Positions 16,474 to 24,635 of a DNA stretch of 64,000 nt are shown here, piece by piece (position 1 is the stretch's first letter; every line of letters starts with the position of its first letter). The stretch covers positions 1 to 64,000 of the forward strand of contig PZPC01000015.1 of NCBI GenBank assembly GCA_003045895.1, written 5' to 3'. The translations under genes were made by a program, and so were the position numbers. The notes under the pieces are model-generated. The model was not told the DNA's origin. It worked only from the letters and a program-made list of their open reading frames with translations, and made no database searches. This stretch comes from Bacteroidota bacterium. Lineage in GTDB: Bacteria; Bacteroidota; Bacteroidia; Chitinophagales; Saprospiraceae.

Positions 16474-18888
16474 TTATTCTTCCTCTTCCTGGTATTTTTC
16501 CCTGCCCGAACGGTCAATCACCGTGCTGCTGGCCTGTTGCGTCGCTTGCACCACTACGTCCAGAATATTGACGTGGGGTGGCTGCTGGGCAATGAAGTAG
16601 ATGGTTGCTGCTACGTCGCGTGCACGAAGGGGTTGGAAACCTTCGTAGATTTTCGCGCGTTCGCTGTCGCCGTCGAAGCGAACGAGGGCAAACTCCGTTT
16701 CTTCTACCGCGGCCGGACACACCTGGCTTACCCGGATACCGTAGGTGTGGAGATCCAGGCGCATGGCTTTGGTGAGGGCGTCCACGGCAAACTTGGTGGC
16801 GCAGTACACGTTGCCATTGGGATACACTTCTTTGCCAGCCGTGGAGGCAATGTTGATGATGTGGCCCTGGCCACGTGCCACCATGCCCGGGCTAACGGCG
16901 CGGGTGAGGTAGAGCAGGCCCTTGATATTGGTGTCGATCATCTCTTCCCAGTGGGGAATCTGGCCGGTGTGGATGGGGTCGAAGCCCTTGGCTTTGCCGG
17001 CGTTGTTCACGAGGATGTCGATATTTTTCCACGCGGCGGGTAGCTGCTCAATGGCGGCAAAGACCGCTGCCGGGTTCCGAACGTCGAAACTCAAGGTGTA
17101 AACCTCGGTGCCGTACTCCGCTTCCCAGCTCGCTTTGAGCGCTGTTAATCGCTCCTGGCGGCGCCCGGTGATGATGAGCCGGTAGCCCGCTTCAGCAAAT
17201 TTTTCGGCCGTGGCCCGACCAATACCTGCGGTAGCCCCGGTAATGAGTACATATTTTCCGGCGCCTTCTTTTTCCGGCGGCAGGTTTTCGATTTCCTCGC
17301 GGTGGCGGATAAGTTCTTCCAGGTGTTGGATGTTGTCTTTTAGCGCTTGGAGGGTATTCTGCTCCTGCTGGAGGTCGGTTTTTTGGGCCATCATACTAAA
17401 GGCGGTGTCGTTTTCCGGTGTTTTTACTTCCGGGTTAATTTGAATAGCTGCCAGGTAGGCCTGGTAGGCTTTTTTGAATTCCCCATGCTGGTGGTAGAGC
17501 AACGCCAGGTCATACTGGGCAAGCGGGTGCGTGGAATCTGTTGCGATGGTTTTTTCCAGGTACTTCAGGGCTTTCTCCGGATTGGCCAGGTTGTCCCGAT
17601 AAAGCACCCCCAGGCGGTAGTAGGCATCGCTGTAACTGTCGTCCAGTTTGATGGCTTTCTTAAAGTACCCCACTGCTTCTTCAGCAGCTGTAGGCTCGTA
17701 GGTGAGCACGAGGTTGCCCAATTGGTACCAGGCTTCGGCGTAGTCTTCGTTTACACTCAATACCCGTTGGTAGTACCGTTTGGCTTGTTGCCCGTCTCCC
17801 TGGATGTCAGCAAGTTCGCCTGCCAGGAAAAGCGCGTCCTGGTCGTCGGGATGGTTTTGCAGAATGAGCTCCACTTGTGCCATCGCTGCATCGGTCTGGT
17901 CTTCCTGGGTTAATACAAGGGCATAGTGGTAACGCAATTGCTCACTACCCGGATATTGATCCAGCGCGGTTTCCAACAAGTTGAGCCCCGTTGCCGCTGC
18001 ATCATGATCGACCAGCCGCCAGGCTTTCTGGATTAATTGATCAAGATCTTCGGCCTGGCTTTCGGTATCGGTGGTGACGGGGGATGCTGCTTTTTCTTCC
18101 CCGGCTGCTGCAACCTCCTGCGGAACAGCTGGTTGGCTGAGTTCCTCTTCACGGGGCAGCATCCCAATTCCCGGTATGTCAGCAATATTCACCGGAGGTT
18201 CTTCTTCCAGCTGGGGCTGGGGCTGGGGTTGTTGGCTGGGCGTTGCTTGTTCTTCCTCCGGGGTGGTGGTGGGTTTTCCGGCAGATCGCTGAGCATGAAA
18301 TTCAGCGCCGAGTTCTTCCTCATCCAGAAAAATAAAGAGCTGTTCGTAATCTTTGTAGGTGAATTCCTGCCAATCGAGGTGGAGCATCCCCCGCAGCAGC
18401 CGGATATGTTCACCCGCTTCGCCCGAGATATCCCGCACGATCCGCAGGTGTTCACTAAATCCGGGGTTGTCCAGGTCGGGATCTTCCCGTTTCTGTCGCC
18501 GGAGATCGAGGTAGCGATCTTGCCAGAAGTTGATGTATTGAATGATGTCGGAGACTCGCTCAAAGCTGGTTTCTACCACCTCTTTGCTGCCGTCTTCCTG
18601 CACCTGGTACCCAGGGATTACCACCGGTAATATCCGGTTTTGATGGGTATTGAGCATCGTCAGGCCTTGTTCCATGCACTTGGTAGAGCGCAGGAAATTG
18701 TCGCTCAGCAGCAGCACGATGGGTCCGGTAAAAGCAGCCAGGGTCTGGGTCAGGCTGGTTCCCTGGTCACGACTTATTGCCACCATTTGAAAATCAGCAA
18801 CCGGCGCCAGCTCTTGCTGGATTTGGTCGGCGTACGCCTGGTTGTCAGCGCAATAGGCGAGGGCTATTTTAGAATGATTTTTTTGCAT
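16474..18888 (-). CDS. TIR - TPR - short-chain dehydrogenase fusion protein
   Basis: This single 804-residue frame carries three unrelated modules. Residues about 6-150 resemble a TIR/SEFIR domain: strand KIALAYCADN, helix AYADQIQQEL, a BB-loop-like RDQGTSLTQ, strand GPIVLLLSDNFL, then STKCMEQGL with E73 near the place of the catalytic Glu of NADase TIR domains. A Pro/Gln/Glu-rich linker (about 205-285) leads to some six TPR repeats (about 287-480) and a short coil (about 495-535). Residues about 543-790 form a complete YdfG-like SDR: TGATAGIG (550-557), NNAG, S682, Y695 and K699 as catalytic triad, and a family-typical end HVNILDVVV. YdfG enzymes oxidise 3-hydroxy acids and allo-threonine with NADP+. 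The gene is the last of a unit of three. No stop or shift separates the modules. Domain identities are recognised by eye; activity of the TIR part is inference. Confidence 0.85.
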   Translation of the reverse strand: MQKNHSKIALAYCADNQAYADQIQQELAPVADFQMVAISRDQGTSLTQTLAAFTGPIVLLLSDNFLRSTKCMEQGLTMLNTHQNRILPVVIPGYQVQEDGSKEVVETSFERVSDIIQYINFWQDRYLDLRRQKREDPDLDNPGFSEHLRIVRDISGEAGEHIRLLRGMLHLDWQEFTYKDYEQLFIFLDEEELGAEFHAQRSAGKPTTTPEEEQATPSQQPQPQPQLEEEPPVNIADIPGIGMLPREEELSQPAVPQEVAAAGEEKAASPVTTDTESQAEDLDQLIQKAWRLVDHDAAATGLNLLETALDQYPGSEQLRYHYALVLTQEDQTDAAMAQVELILQNHPDDQDALFLAGELADIQGDGQQAKRYYQRVLSVNEDYAEAWYQLGNLVLTYEPTAAEEAVGYFKKAIKLDDSYSDAYYRLGVLYRDNLANPEKALKYLEKTIATDSTHPLAQYDLALLYHQHGEFKKAYQAYLAAIQINPEVKTPENDTAFSMMAQKTDLQQEQNTLQALKDNIQHLEELIRHREEIENLPPEKEGAGKYVLITGATAGIGRATAEKFAEAGYRLIITGRRQERLTALKASWEAEYGTEVYTLSFDVRNPAAVFAAIEQLPAAWKNIDILVNNAGKAKGFDPIHTGQIPHWEEMIDTNIKGLLYLTRAVSPGMVARGQGHIINIASTAGKEVYPNGNVYCATKFAVDALTKAMRLDLHTYGIRVSQVCPAAVEETEFALVRFDGDSERAKIYEGFQPLRARDVAATIYFIAQQPPHVNILDVVVQATQQASSTVIDRSGREKYQEEEE

Positions 18889-18912
18889 GTCTGAAGGTGG
18901 ATTTGGGATGAA

Positions 18913-20250
18913 TTATTCGCCAAGAATTGCTGTTAATCCGGCGGCAAAATCGGTTTTAAAAGCTTCGTACTGGCTGGTTGCCGGTCCGTTGAATCCAGTA
19001 TGTACCTTCCGGATCCGGTTTTGTTTGTCGATAAACAAGAGGGTAGGGAAGGAGATAATGGAATCGAGCATCGGCATGGCCTTATTCGCCTCGGCTTTAT
19101 CGTAATATCCCGCCCAGAGCACCGGATAGGGGATGTTCAGGTTGGTTTTGGTGCGTTGCAGGGCCGCCATAGATTGGCGCTCATCGCGGTAGCGTTCGAA
19201 GCCCAGACTGATTACCTGCAGATCGGGGTGGTTGTTCTTTTGCAGGTAATCCAGCAGGAAGCGGGTTTCGTCCAGGCAATTGGGGCACCAGGTTCCCATC
19301 AGTTGCACCAGTTTGGCCTTGCCGGCAAAAGCGGGGTCTGAGAGGCGTATCACCTGGCCGTCGGTGGCCGGGAAGGCAAAATCGATGGGGGTGGTCTGCG
19401 TCGCCTGGGTGAGTTCGTTGGGGTTGGTCAGGGTGGCCGCTGAATTGCGGCGAGCTTGCCAGATGGTTCGGTAGTGGGTGCCCGAACGGAAGAACCCCAC
19501 GAGGGTTTCCGCTGTGGCGTCAATCTTGGCTTCGAACAGGAAGGCGTGGGCGCCATCAAAAACCGAGAGGTACGCTTTGTCTCCGGAAACGACGCCCTGG
19601 AGGTAGCGGTAGTCGCCTGTTTCGGTGCGGAAAGTCCCCGAAAGCTCATTGCCCTTTTGGGTGAATTCGCCAACGGCAGGAAACGGCGCCGATTCGTCGC
19701 CACCAGGGCCGAAAGTAACTTCCCAGATTCCCGTCAGGTCCAGTGCAGCTGGTTTGGGTACTTTGGTAAACCGGTGGTCCATACCAAAATGGGCGATAAA
19801 TGGAATCCGGTAATTGTCGCGGTAATTTACCACGTAGTCGCCTTCAATCAAGCCGTCTTCGTATAAGCCGACGATGTAGCTGTCAAAAATGGGGAAATTG
19901 ATGCGGATGGAATCCTTGGCCCGCGACTTACTGCGACCAAAAGAGACGTCCTTCACCACGATCCGCTCTTCTCCGTTGAGGAATTCTATTTGAAAGGTCG
20001 TATCATTGGTGTAAACCACTTCGAAATTAAAGGGCAATTCCCCGTTGGTCACTTCATCAAAACTCAGGTCAAGTTTATCGGCCAGGGGTTTGCCCTTGGG
20101 ATTGGGGGTAATGGTGCTCGGGTCGAGTAGCAGCACCGCCCGCCAGGGCCCTGGGGGTAGTTTGGTGTAGGTGTTGTCAATACGCAGGCAACCGGTAAGG
20201 GTAAGCAAAGCAAAGGCTACGGATAACAGCAACAAAAATCGGTTGTTCAT
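18913..20250 (-). CDS. TlpA-like thioredoxin-fold lipoprotein
   Basis: The 445-residue protein has a lipoprotein signal peptide with lipobox LTGC (C21), so it is probably anchored in a membrane facing the periplasm. The first 280 residues are a beta-rich domain of the type seen before the AhpC/TSA fold in Bacteroidota TlpA/ResA relatives. The C-terminal thioredoxin fold (about 295-445) has the redox pair C322 and C325 in LMGTWCPNCLDE and the cis-Pro region SFPTLLFIDK. It would carry out thiol-disulfide exchange on exported proteins. It starts 10 nt after the stop of the upstream 174-residue gene and ends 24 nt before the TIR-TPR-SDR start, so all three are likely one transcript. Confidence 0.88.
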   Translation of the reverse strand: MNNRFLLLLSVAFALLTLTGCLRIDNTYTKLPPGPWRAVLLLDPSTITPNPKGKPLADKLDLSFDEVTNGELPFNFEVVYTNDTTFQIEFLNGEERIVVKDVSFGRSKSRAKDSIRINFPIFDSYIVGLYEDGLIEGDYVVNYRDNYRIPFIAHFGMDHRFTKVPKPAALDLTGIWEVTFGPGGDESAPFPAVGEFTQKGNELSGTFRTETGDYRYLQGVVSGDKAYLSVFDGAHAFLFEAKIDATAETLVGFFRSGTHYRTIWQARRNSAATLTNPNELTQATQTTPIDFAFPATDGQVIRLSDPAFAGKAKLVQLMGTWCPNCLDETRFLLDYLQKNNHPDLQVISLGFERYRDERQSMAALQRTKTNLNIPYPVLWAGYYDKAEANKAMPMLDSIISFPTLLFIDKQNRIRKVHTGFNGPATSQYEAFKTDFAAGLTAILGE

Positions 20251-20260
20251 GCCAAAATGT

Positions 20261-20785
20261 TTAAGTCTTACTTCCTACGAAGTAATCGGCTTTGTTTTTA
20301 AAAAGCAAGTTAAAAGAAGTGAGGCTACCGTAGATGCGGGTAATATACTGCTGGAGGTTGACCTTCTCTTCGTCGTTGAGGTTGCTGCTATTAACGCGTT
20401 GTTCCATCACCCGGAGACGATCGCGCACCATCACGATTTTATGAAAGAAATCTTCAATGGGTATCTCCTTGGGTTTCAAACTTTCGTCTTCGGGTTGCAG
20501 GAGCAGTGTGCCGCCGATCCAACGGTCACCAAGGGGCACAATTTCTTCCACCGCGTTGAACGTTTTCAGGATTTTTACCAGGGCTTTTTCTGCCTCGGAA
20601 AAGCTAACGGCTTCTTCGGGGGGTAGGGCCTCGATCACTTCCCAATTGGCGTATTCCCGACCGACGGATTTAAGCCCGTACAAGACAAAAGATAAATCGT
20701 AAGCCGCCGGGTGCAGCCTGATCACTACCCCATCACCAAGGGCCGGGTGCCTGACCCGCGAACCAATACCTAATGTAACACTCAT
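20261..20785 (-). CDS. Conserved Bacteroidota protein with SH3/Tudor-like N-terminus
   Basis: The 174-residue protein has no signal peptide or membrane segment. Its first 50 residues (GIGSRVRHPALGDGVVIRLHP, then a YANWEVIEAL strand) resemble the small beta-barrel found in CarD, UvrD-C-terminal and KOW-type proteins that contact nucleic acid or polymerase. The remainder is helical and charged (EAEKALVKILKTF, FHKIVMVRDRLRVMEQRVN, DEEKVNLQQYITRIYG). No named family was recognised beyond that. It is the first gene of the unit with the TlpA-like lipoprotein and the TIR-TPR-SDR fusion. Confidence 0.75.
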   Translation of the reverse strand: MSVTLGIGSRVRHPALGDGVVIRLHPAAYDLSFVLYGLKSVGREYANWEVIEALPPEEAVSFSEAEKALVKILKTFNAVEEIVPLGDRWIGGTLLLQPEDESLKPKEIPIEDFFHKIVMVRDRLRVMEQRVNSSNLNDEEKVNLQQYITRIYGSLTSFNLLFKNKADYFVGSKT

Positions 20786-20864
20786 TTAATGCTCGTGTTT
20801 TTTTTTGCTAATCTATAAACTGTCAAGTCAGAATTTACAAATCCTGCCTTGGAGGACGATATGC

Positions 20865-22295
20865 TCAACTTTTCAATATATCCATGTCCAGATCGTTCTC
20901 CGACTTGGCAATCAACGTAGAAACAGTTGCATCACCCGTAACGTTCACGACGGTTCGACACATATCTAAAATTCGATCCACCGGGAAGATAATAGCGATC
21001 CACGCCGGGTTTAATCCAACGGACTGCAGCACGACGATCATCATGACCAAACCAGCGCTGGGCACCGCTGCCGAACCAATGGAAGCCAACGTGGCGGTGA
21101 GCACGATGGTGAGTTGCTGTCCCAACGTAAGGTCAACAAAGTGCATCTGTGCCAAAAAGACCACCGCTACCGCCTGGTACAAGCTCGTGCCGTCCATATT
21201 GACGGTTGCGCCGATCGGCAAGACAAAATTGGCCACATTTTTGGACACCCCGATGTTGTCACGTACACACTCGAGGGTAACGGGCAACGTAGCCGCACTG
21301 GAACTGGTAGAAAATGCCAGGAACTGCGCCGGGCTGAACTTACGGAAAAAAGCAGCATAACCCAACTCCGGAATAAATAACCGCAGGATCAGGGGGTAGA
21401 AAATAAAAACCAGGAAAGCAAGGCCCACCACCAAGACAAGCGAATAGGCCGCCAACCCCTTGAAAATTTCGAGCACTTCGGCTGTCGTATTCGCCATTTT
21501 GGCAATCACGCCAGCCATCAGCGCAAAAACAAAATACGGTGCCGCATTCATCACGACTTCTACCATTTTCAGGAAGACCTCGTTCGTACCTTCCACAAAA
21601 TCCATCACGGGTTGGGCTTTATTGCGGGGAATCATGAGGAGCACAATGCCAAAAAAGATGGCAAAAAAGATGACTTGGAGCATCAGTTTTCCGTCGGACA
21701 GGGCTTGGAAAATATTTTCCGGCACAAAATCAACGAAAAACTTCAACGGGCCGGCACTTTTCATTTGTGCCGCTTCCTGCATCTTTTGCGAGAGCGATGC
21801 ATCTTCCTCCGTCATCGCAGCCTCTCTGGCCAGATCCGTGGTGGCATCCGTCAGGTAACTGGCGTAAGCCGGGTTCTTGAGGAATTCCTTGTGATCCAAA
21901 ATTTCTACTCCGCCCGTTTCCTGCACCCAAAGCTCATATTTTATCCGGTTCTTTATACGTTGATCCTGGGCAATGGTTGCACCTGGTTGTGCCAAATTCA
22001 CGATCAGTAACCCTACCGATACCGCAATGACCGTGGTAACCAGGTACGCACCCATGGTTTTGGCACCCATGCGCCCCAATTTGGTGAGGTCGGGAAGGGT
22101 GGAAATTCCCGAAATAATGGACAGCAAGACCAGTGGTACCGCAATAAACTTGAGCAAACGGATAAAGATGGTGCCAAAAGGATCAATCCAGTCAATGGTA
22201 AATTTATTCCAGCCCCATTTTACGGAAAAGAATGCGTAGATGATGCCTAAAAAAAGTCCGATGATAATTTTCCAATGAAGGGGGAGATTTTTCAT
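20865..22295 (-). CDS. Dicarboxylate/amino acid:cation symporter (DAACS family)
   Basis: The 476-residue membrane transporter would take up glutamate, aspartate or C4-dicarboxylates with H+ or Na+. Family motifs are the re-entrant hairpin serine stretch FSTSSSAATLPVT, the TM7 motif PIGATVNMDGTSLYQ (NMDGT) and the second hairpin SIGSAAVPSAGLVMM, with VDRILDMCRTVVNVTGDA in TM8. Residues about 105-190 form a polar, charged insertion (KNRIKYELWVQETGGVEIL, then EEDASLSQKMQEAAQ) between early helices that bacterial GltP proteins usually lack. It is divergent from hemE with a 145 nt gap. Confidence 0.92.
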   Translation of the reverse strand: MKNLPLHWKIIIGLFLGIIYAFFSVKWGWNKFTIDWIDPFGTIFIRLLKFIAVPLVLLSIISGISTLPDLTKLGRMGAKTMGAYLVTTVIAVSVGLLIVNLAQPGATIAQDQRIKNRIKYELWVQETGGVEILDHKEFLKNPAYASYLTDATTDLAREAAMTEEDASLSQKMQEAAQMKSAGPLKFFVDFVPENIFQALSDGKLMLQVIFFAIFFGIVLLMIPRNKAQPVMDFVEGTNEVFLKMVEVVMNAAPYFVFALMAGVIAKMANTTAEVLEIFKGLAAYSLVLVVGLAFLVFIFYPLILRLFIPELGYAAFFRKFSPAQFLAFSTSSSAATLPVTLECVRDNIGVSKNVANFVLPIGATVNMDGTSLYQAVAVVFLAQMHFVDLTLGQQLTIVLTATLASIGSAAVPSAGLVMMIVVLQSVGLNPAWIAIIFPVDRILDMCRTVVNVTGDATVSTLIAKSENDLDMDILKS

Positions 22296-22428
22296 ATAAC
22301 TGGCTTGTCGTTTTATTAATAATAGCCCCGAAATTAAATAATTTTATTGGCCCAAAGGATTTTGTCACTGGATTATCACAAAAACAACGATTCCATGGCA
22401 GAAGCTTTAGCAGTTCGTCGGATTGCCT

Positions 22429-22436
22429 TAAGTTTG
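22429..22436 (+). promoter_or_regulatory. Possible -7 box for hemE
   Basis: TAAGTTTG matches TAnnTTTG and lies 4 nt before ATG 22441, which would give a leaderless transcript. Confidence 0.45.
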
Positions 22437-22440
22437 TTCG

Positions 22441-23472
22441 ATGAAATTGGAAAACGACTTATTACTACGGGTAGCGCGCGGGGAGCAGGTAGCCCGCCCC
22501 CCGGTTTGGCTCATGCGCCAGGCTGGCAGAATCTTACCAGAATACCGGGCCTTGCGCGCCAGCCTGAGTGGCTTCAAGGAATTGGTGGAAACGCCGGCCC
22601 TGGCGGCGGAGGTAACCCTGCAGCCCGTCGATATCCTTGGGGTGGATGCGGCCATTATCTTTTCGGACATCCTCGTCATCCCCGAAGCCATGGGCCTTAC
22701 CTACGAAATGGTGGAGAAAAGAGGCCCCTTGTTCCCTCAAACGATTAAAACGGCTGCTGACGTGGATCAACTGCTCAGCGGCGAAGCGGCGGCAGCGGAA
22801 CTGCGCTACGTCTACGATGCCCTGGCTATTACGAAAAAGAACCTGGCCGGCCGGGTACCGCTCATCGGTTTTGCGGGCGCACCCTGGACCATCCTGGCCT
22901 ACATGGTAGAAGGCAGCGGCAGTAAAACCTTTTCCAAAGCGCGGAAATTGCTGTACCGCGAACCAGCATTGGCGCATTTGCTGCTCCAGAAGATAACCGA
23001 CACCACCATTGCCTACCTCAAACAGAAAGTACACCACGGTGCCGATCTGATCCAGTTGTTCGATTCCTGGGCCGGCATTCTTTCCCCGGCACAGTACCGT
23101 ACTTTTGCTATTCCCTATCTGCGGCAGTTGGTCGTGGCCCTGGAACCGTTGGTTCCGGTAACCGTTTTTGCCAAAGATGCCTGGTTCGCAGTCCCCGACC
23201 TTGCTGAGCTGCCTTGCCACGTTATCGGCCTGGATTGGACCCAGGATCCACGCGAAGTACGCAATCGCATTGGCTACGGCAAGGCCCTGCAAGGCAATCT
23301 CGATCCCTGCCAGCTTTACGCTGAACCCGCAGAAATACATCGCGTGACGACCGAGATGTTGAAGGCTTTCGGTACGCAGCACATTGCTAATTTGGGACAC
23401 GGCGTTTATCCCGATACACCCCTGGACGGCGTTCGGGCCTTTATCGGAGCCGTTAAGGCGTACCGTTATTAG
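22441..23472 (+). CDS. hemE: Uroporphyrinogen decarboxylase
   Basis: The 343-residue enzyme removes the four acetate carboxyls of uroporphyrinogen III to give coproporphyrinogen III in heme synthesis. Diagnostic segments are [15 protein letters not shown] near 21-35 (substrate-binding arginines), [14 protein letters not shown] with the catalytic Asp, [16 protein letters not shown], and [10 protein letters not shown] near 203, and the length is normal. No cofactor site is expected. A 12 bp stem hairpin follows. No other heme gene is adjacent. Confidence 0.95.
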   Translation: MKLENDLLLRVARGEQVARPPVWLMRQAGRILPEYRALRASLSGFKELVETPALAAEVTLQPVDILGVDAAIIFSDILVIPEAMGLTYEMVEKRGPLFPQTIKTAADVDQLLSGEAAAAELRYVYDALAITKKNLAGRVPLIGFAGAPWTILAYMVEGSGSKTFSKARKLLYREPALAHLLLQKITDTTIAYLKQKVHHGADLIQLFDSWAGILSPAQYRTFAIPYLRQLVVALEPLVPVTVFAKDAWFAVPDLAELPCHVIGLDWTQDPREVRNRIGYGKALQGNLDPCQLYAEPAEIHRVTTEMLKAFGTQHIANLGHGVYPDTPLDGVRAFIGAVKAYRY

Positions 23473-23530
23473 GTTGGAACACCAACGCTGGAATAGCATG
23501 GCCAACCGCGAACAAGTGGTTCCTGCGTCG

Positions 23531-23560
23531 GGCAATAACCTTTGAAAAAAGGTTATTGCC
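23531..23560. terminator. Hairpin after hemE
   Basis: A perfect 12 bp stem (GGCAATAACCTT and complement) with a 6 nt loop lies 59 nt after the hemE stop. No T-run follows, so this is either a weak terminator or an mRNA 3' end stabiliser. Confidence 0.55.
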
Positions 23561-23602
23561 TACAATTTAGCTGGATACCTTTTATTATCTCAAGTCCTTT
23601 CT

Positions 23603-23610
23603 TACTTTTG
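23603..23610 (+). promoter_or_regulatory. Bacteroidota -7 box for accD
   Basis: TACTTTTG matches TAnnTTTG, 55 nt before ATG 23666. Confidence 0.55.
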
Positions 23611-23665
23611 CGACGCCGGATGTCTGGCACACACCTAATAATCCGCGCATATTCAAAACTACAAT

Positions 23666-24508
23666 ATGGGTTGGTTCAAGCGATTAAAAGACGGGATTCA
23701 AACGGCTACTCGTAACAAAAAGGAAGCTCCTGAGGGTTTGTGGTATAAATGCAAACGCTGTAAGGAAACGTCCACCATGAAAGAGTTGCGGGAGAATTCC
23801 TATAAATGCTCCCATTGCAACTACCATGTCCGCATTGGTTCTTACGACTATTTCGAACTGATTTTCGATGGTAATTTCGATTTGATGTTCGAGGAATTCC
23901 GTTCGGTCGATCACTTGCATTTTGTCGATTTAAAGGGCTATCCCGATCGCCTGGAAGAAGCTTATAAAAAAACCGGACTGACCGACGCCATCACGGTGGC
24001 AAAAGGTAAAGTCAACCGGCGCTCGCTGGTCATTGCGGCCATGGATTTTACCTTCATTGGTGGCTCCATGGGTTCGGTTGTTGGGGAACGCATTGCCCGG
24101 GCCATTGATTACTGCCGGGAAAATCGCATTCCCTTCATGATTATCTCCAAAACCGGCGGCGCCCGGATGATGGAGTCTGCTTTTAGCTTGATGCAAATGG
24201 CCAAAACTTCGGCCAAGCTCAGCACCCTGGCCAAGGCTGGGGTACCCTATTTCTCCTTCATGACCGATCCCACAACCGGAGGTGTAACCGCTTCCTTTGC
24301 GATGTTGGGGGATATCAACTTCGCCGAACCCGAGGCCCTCATTGGTTTCGCCGGCCCCCGGGTGATCAAAGAAACCATCAAGAAAGACTTGCCCGAGGGT
24401 TTTCAAACGTCGGAATTCTTACTGGAGAACGGTTTTCTTGACTTTATCATCGACCGCAAGGATCTGAAAGAACGCATTTCTGATCTGCTGCAACTTTTTG
24501 AAAAATAG
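23666..24508 (+). CDS. accD: Acetyl-CoA carboxylase carboxyltransferase beta subunit
   Basis: The 280-residue protein transfers the carboxyl group from carboxybiotin to acetyl-CoA, the first committed step in fatty acid synthesis, together with AccA. The N-terminal zinc ribbon has C29, C32, C48 and C51 (YKCKRCK and YKCSHC). The crotonase-like carboxyltransferase core includes MDFTFIGGSMGSVVGE, SKTGGARMMESAFSLMQMAK and DPTTGGVTASFAMLGD. The length is typical. accA is not next to it, which is common in Bacteroidota. Confidence 0.96.
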   Translation: MGWFKRLKDGIQTATRNKKEAPEGLWYKCKRCKETSTMKELRENSYKCSHCNYHVRIGSYDYFELIFDGNFDLMFEEFRSVDHLHFVDLKGYPDRLEEAYKKTGLTDAITVAKGKVNRRSLVIAAMDFTFIGGSMGSVVGERIARAIDYCRENRIPFMIISKTGGARMMESAFSLMQMAKTSAKLSTLAKAGVPYFSFMTDPTTGGVTASFAMLGDINFAEPEALIGFAGPRVIKETIKKDLPEGFQTSEFLLENGFLDFIIDRKDLKERISDLLQLFEK

Positions 24509-24635
24509 CGGGAAATACCAGGCCATCCCTTTTCTTTGGTACACGAGTAGAAAGTTTTAAAGATGGTCTGCTGTTTTCCTGCAGTCTTCATTAACTTCAC
24601 CCCTGTGTGCGAACAGGAAATTCAGGCCAACCCGT

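Noticed and set aside
16474-18888. TIR fusion as an artefact of two merged genes
   Set aside because: The same frame runs without stops through linker, TPR and coil into the SDR, and no start-plus-promoter pattern is seen before the SDR part.
22534-23535. 333-codon minus-strand frame opposite hemE
   Set aside because: Shadow of a strongly conserved gene; no recognisable domain.
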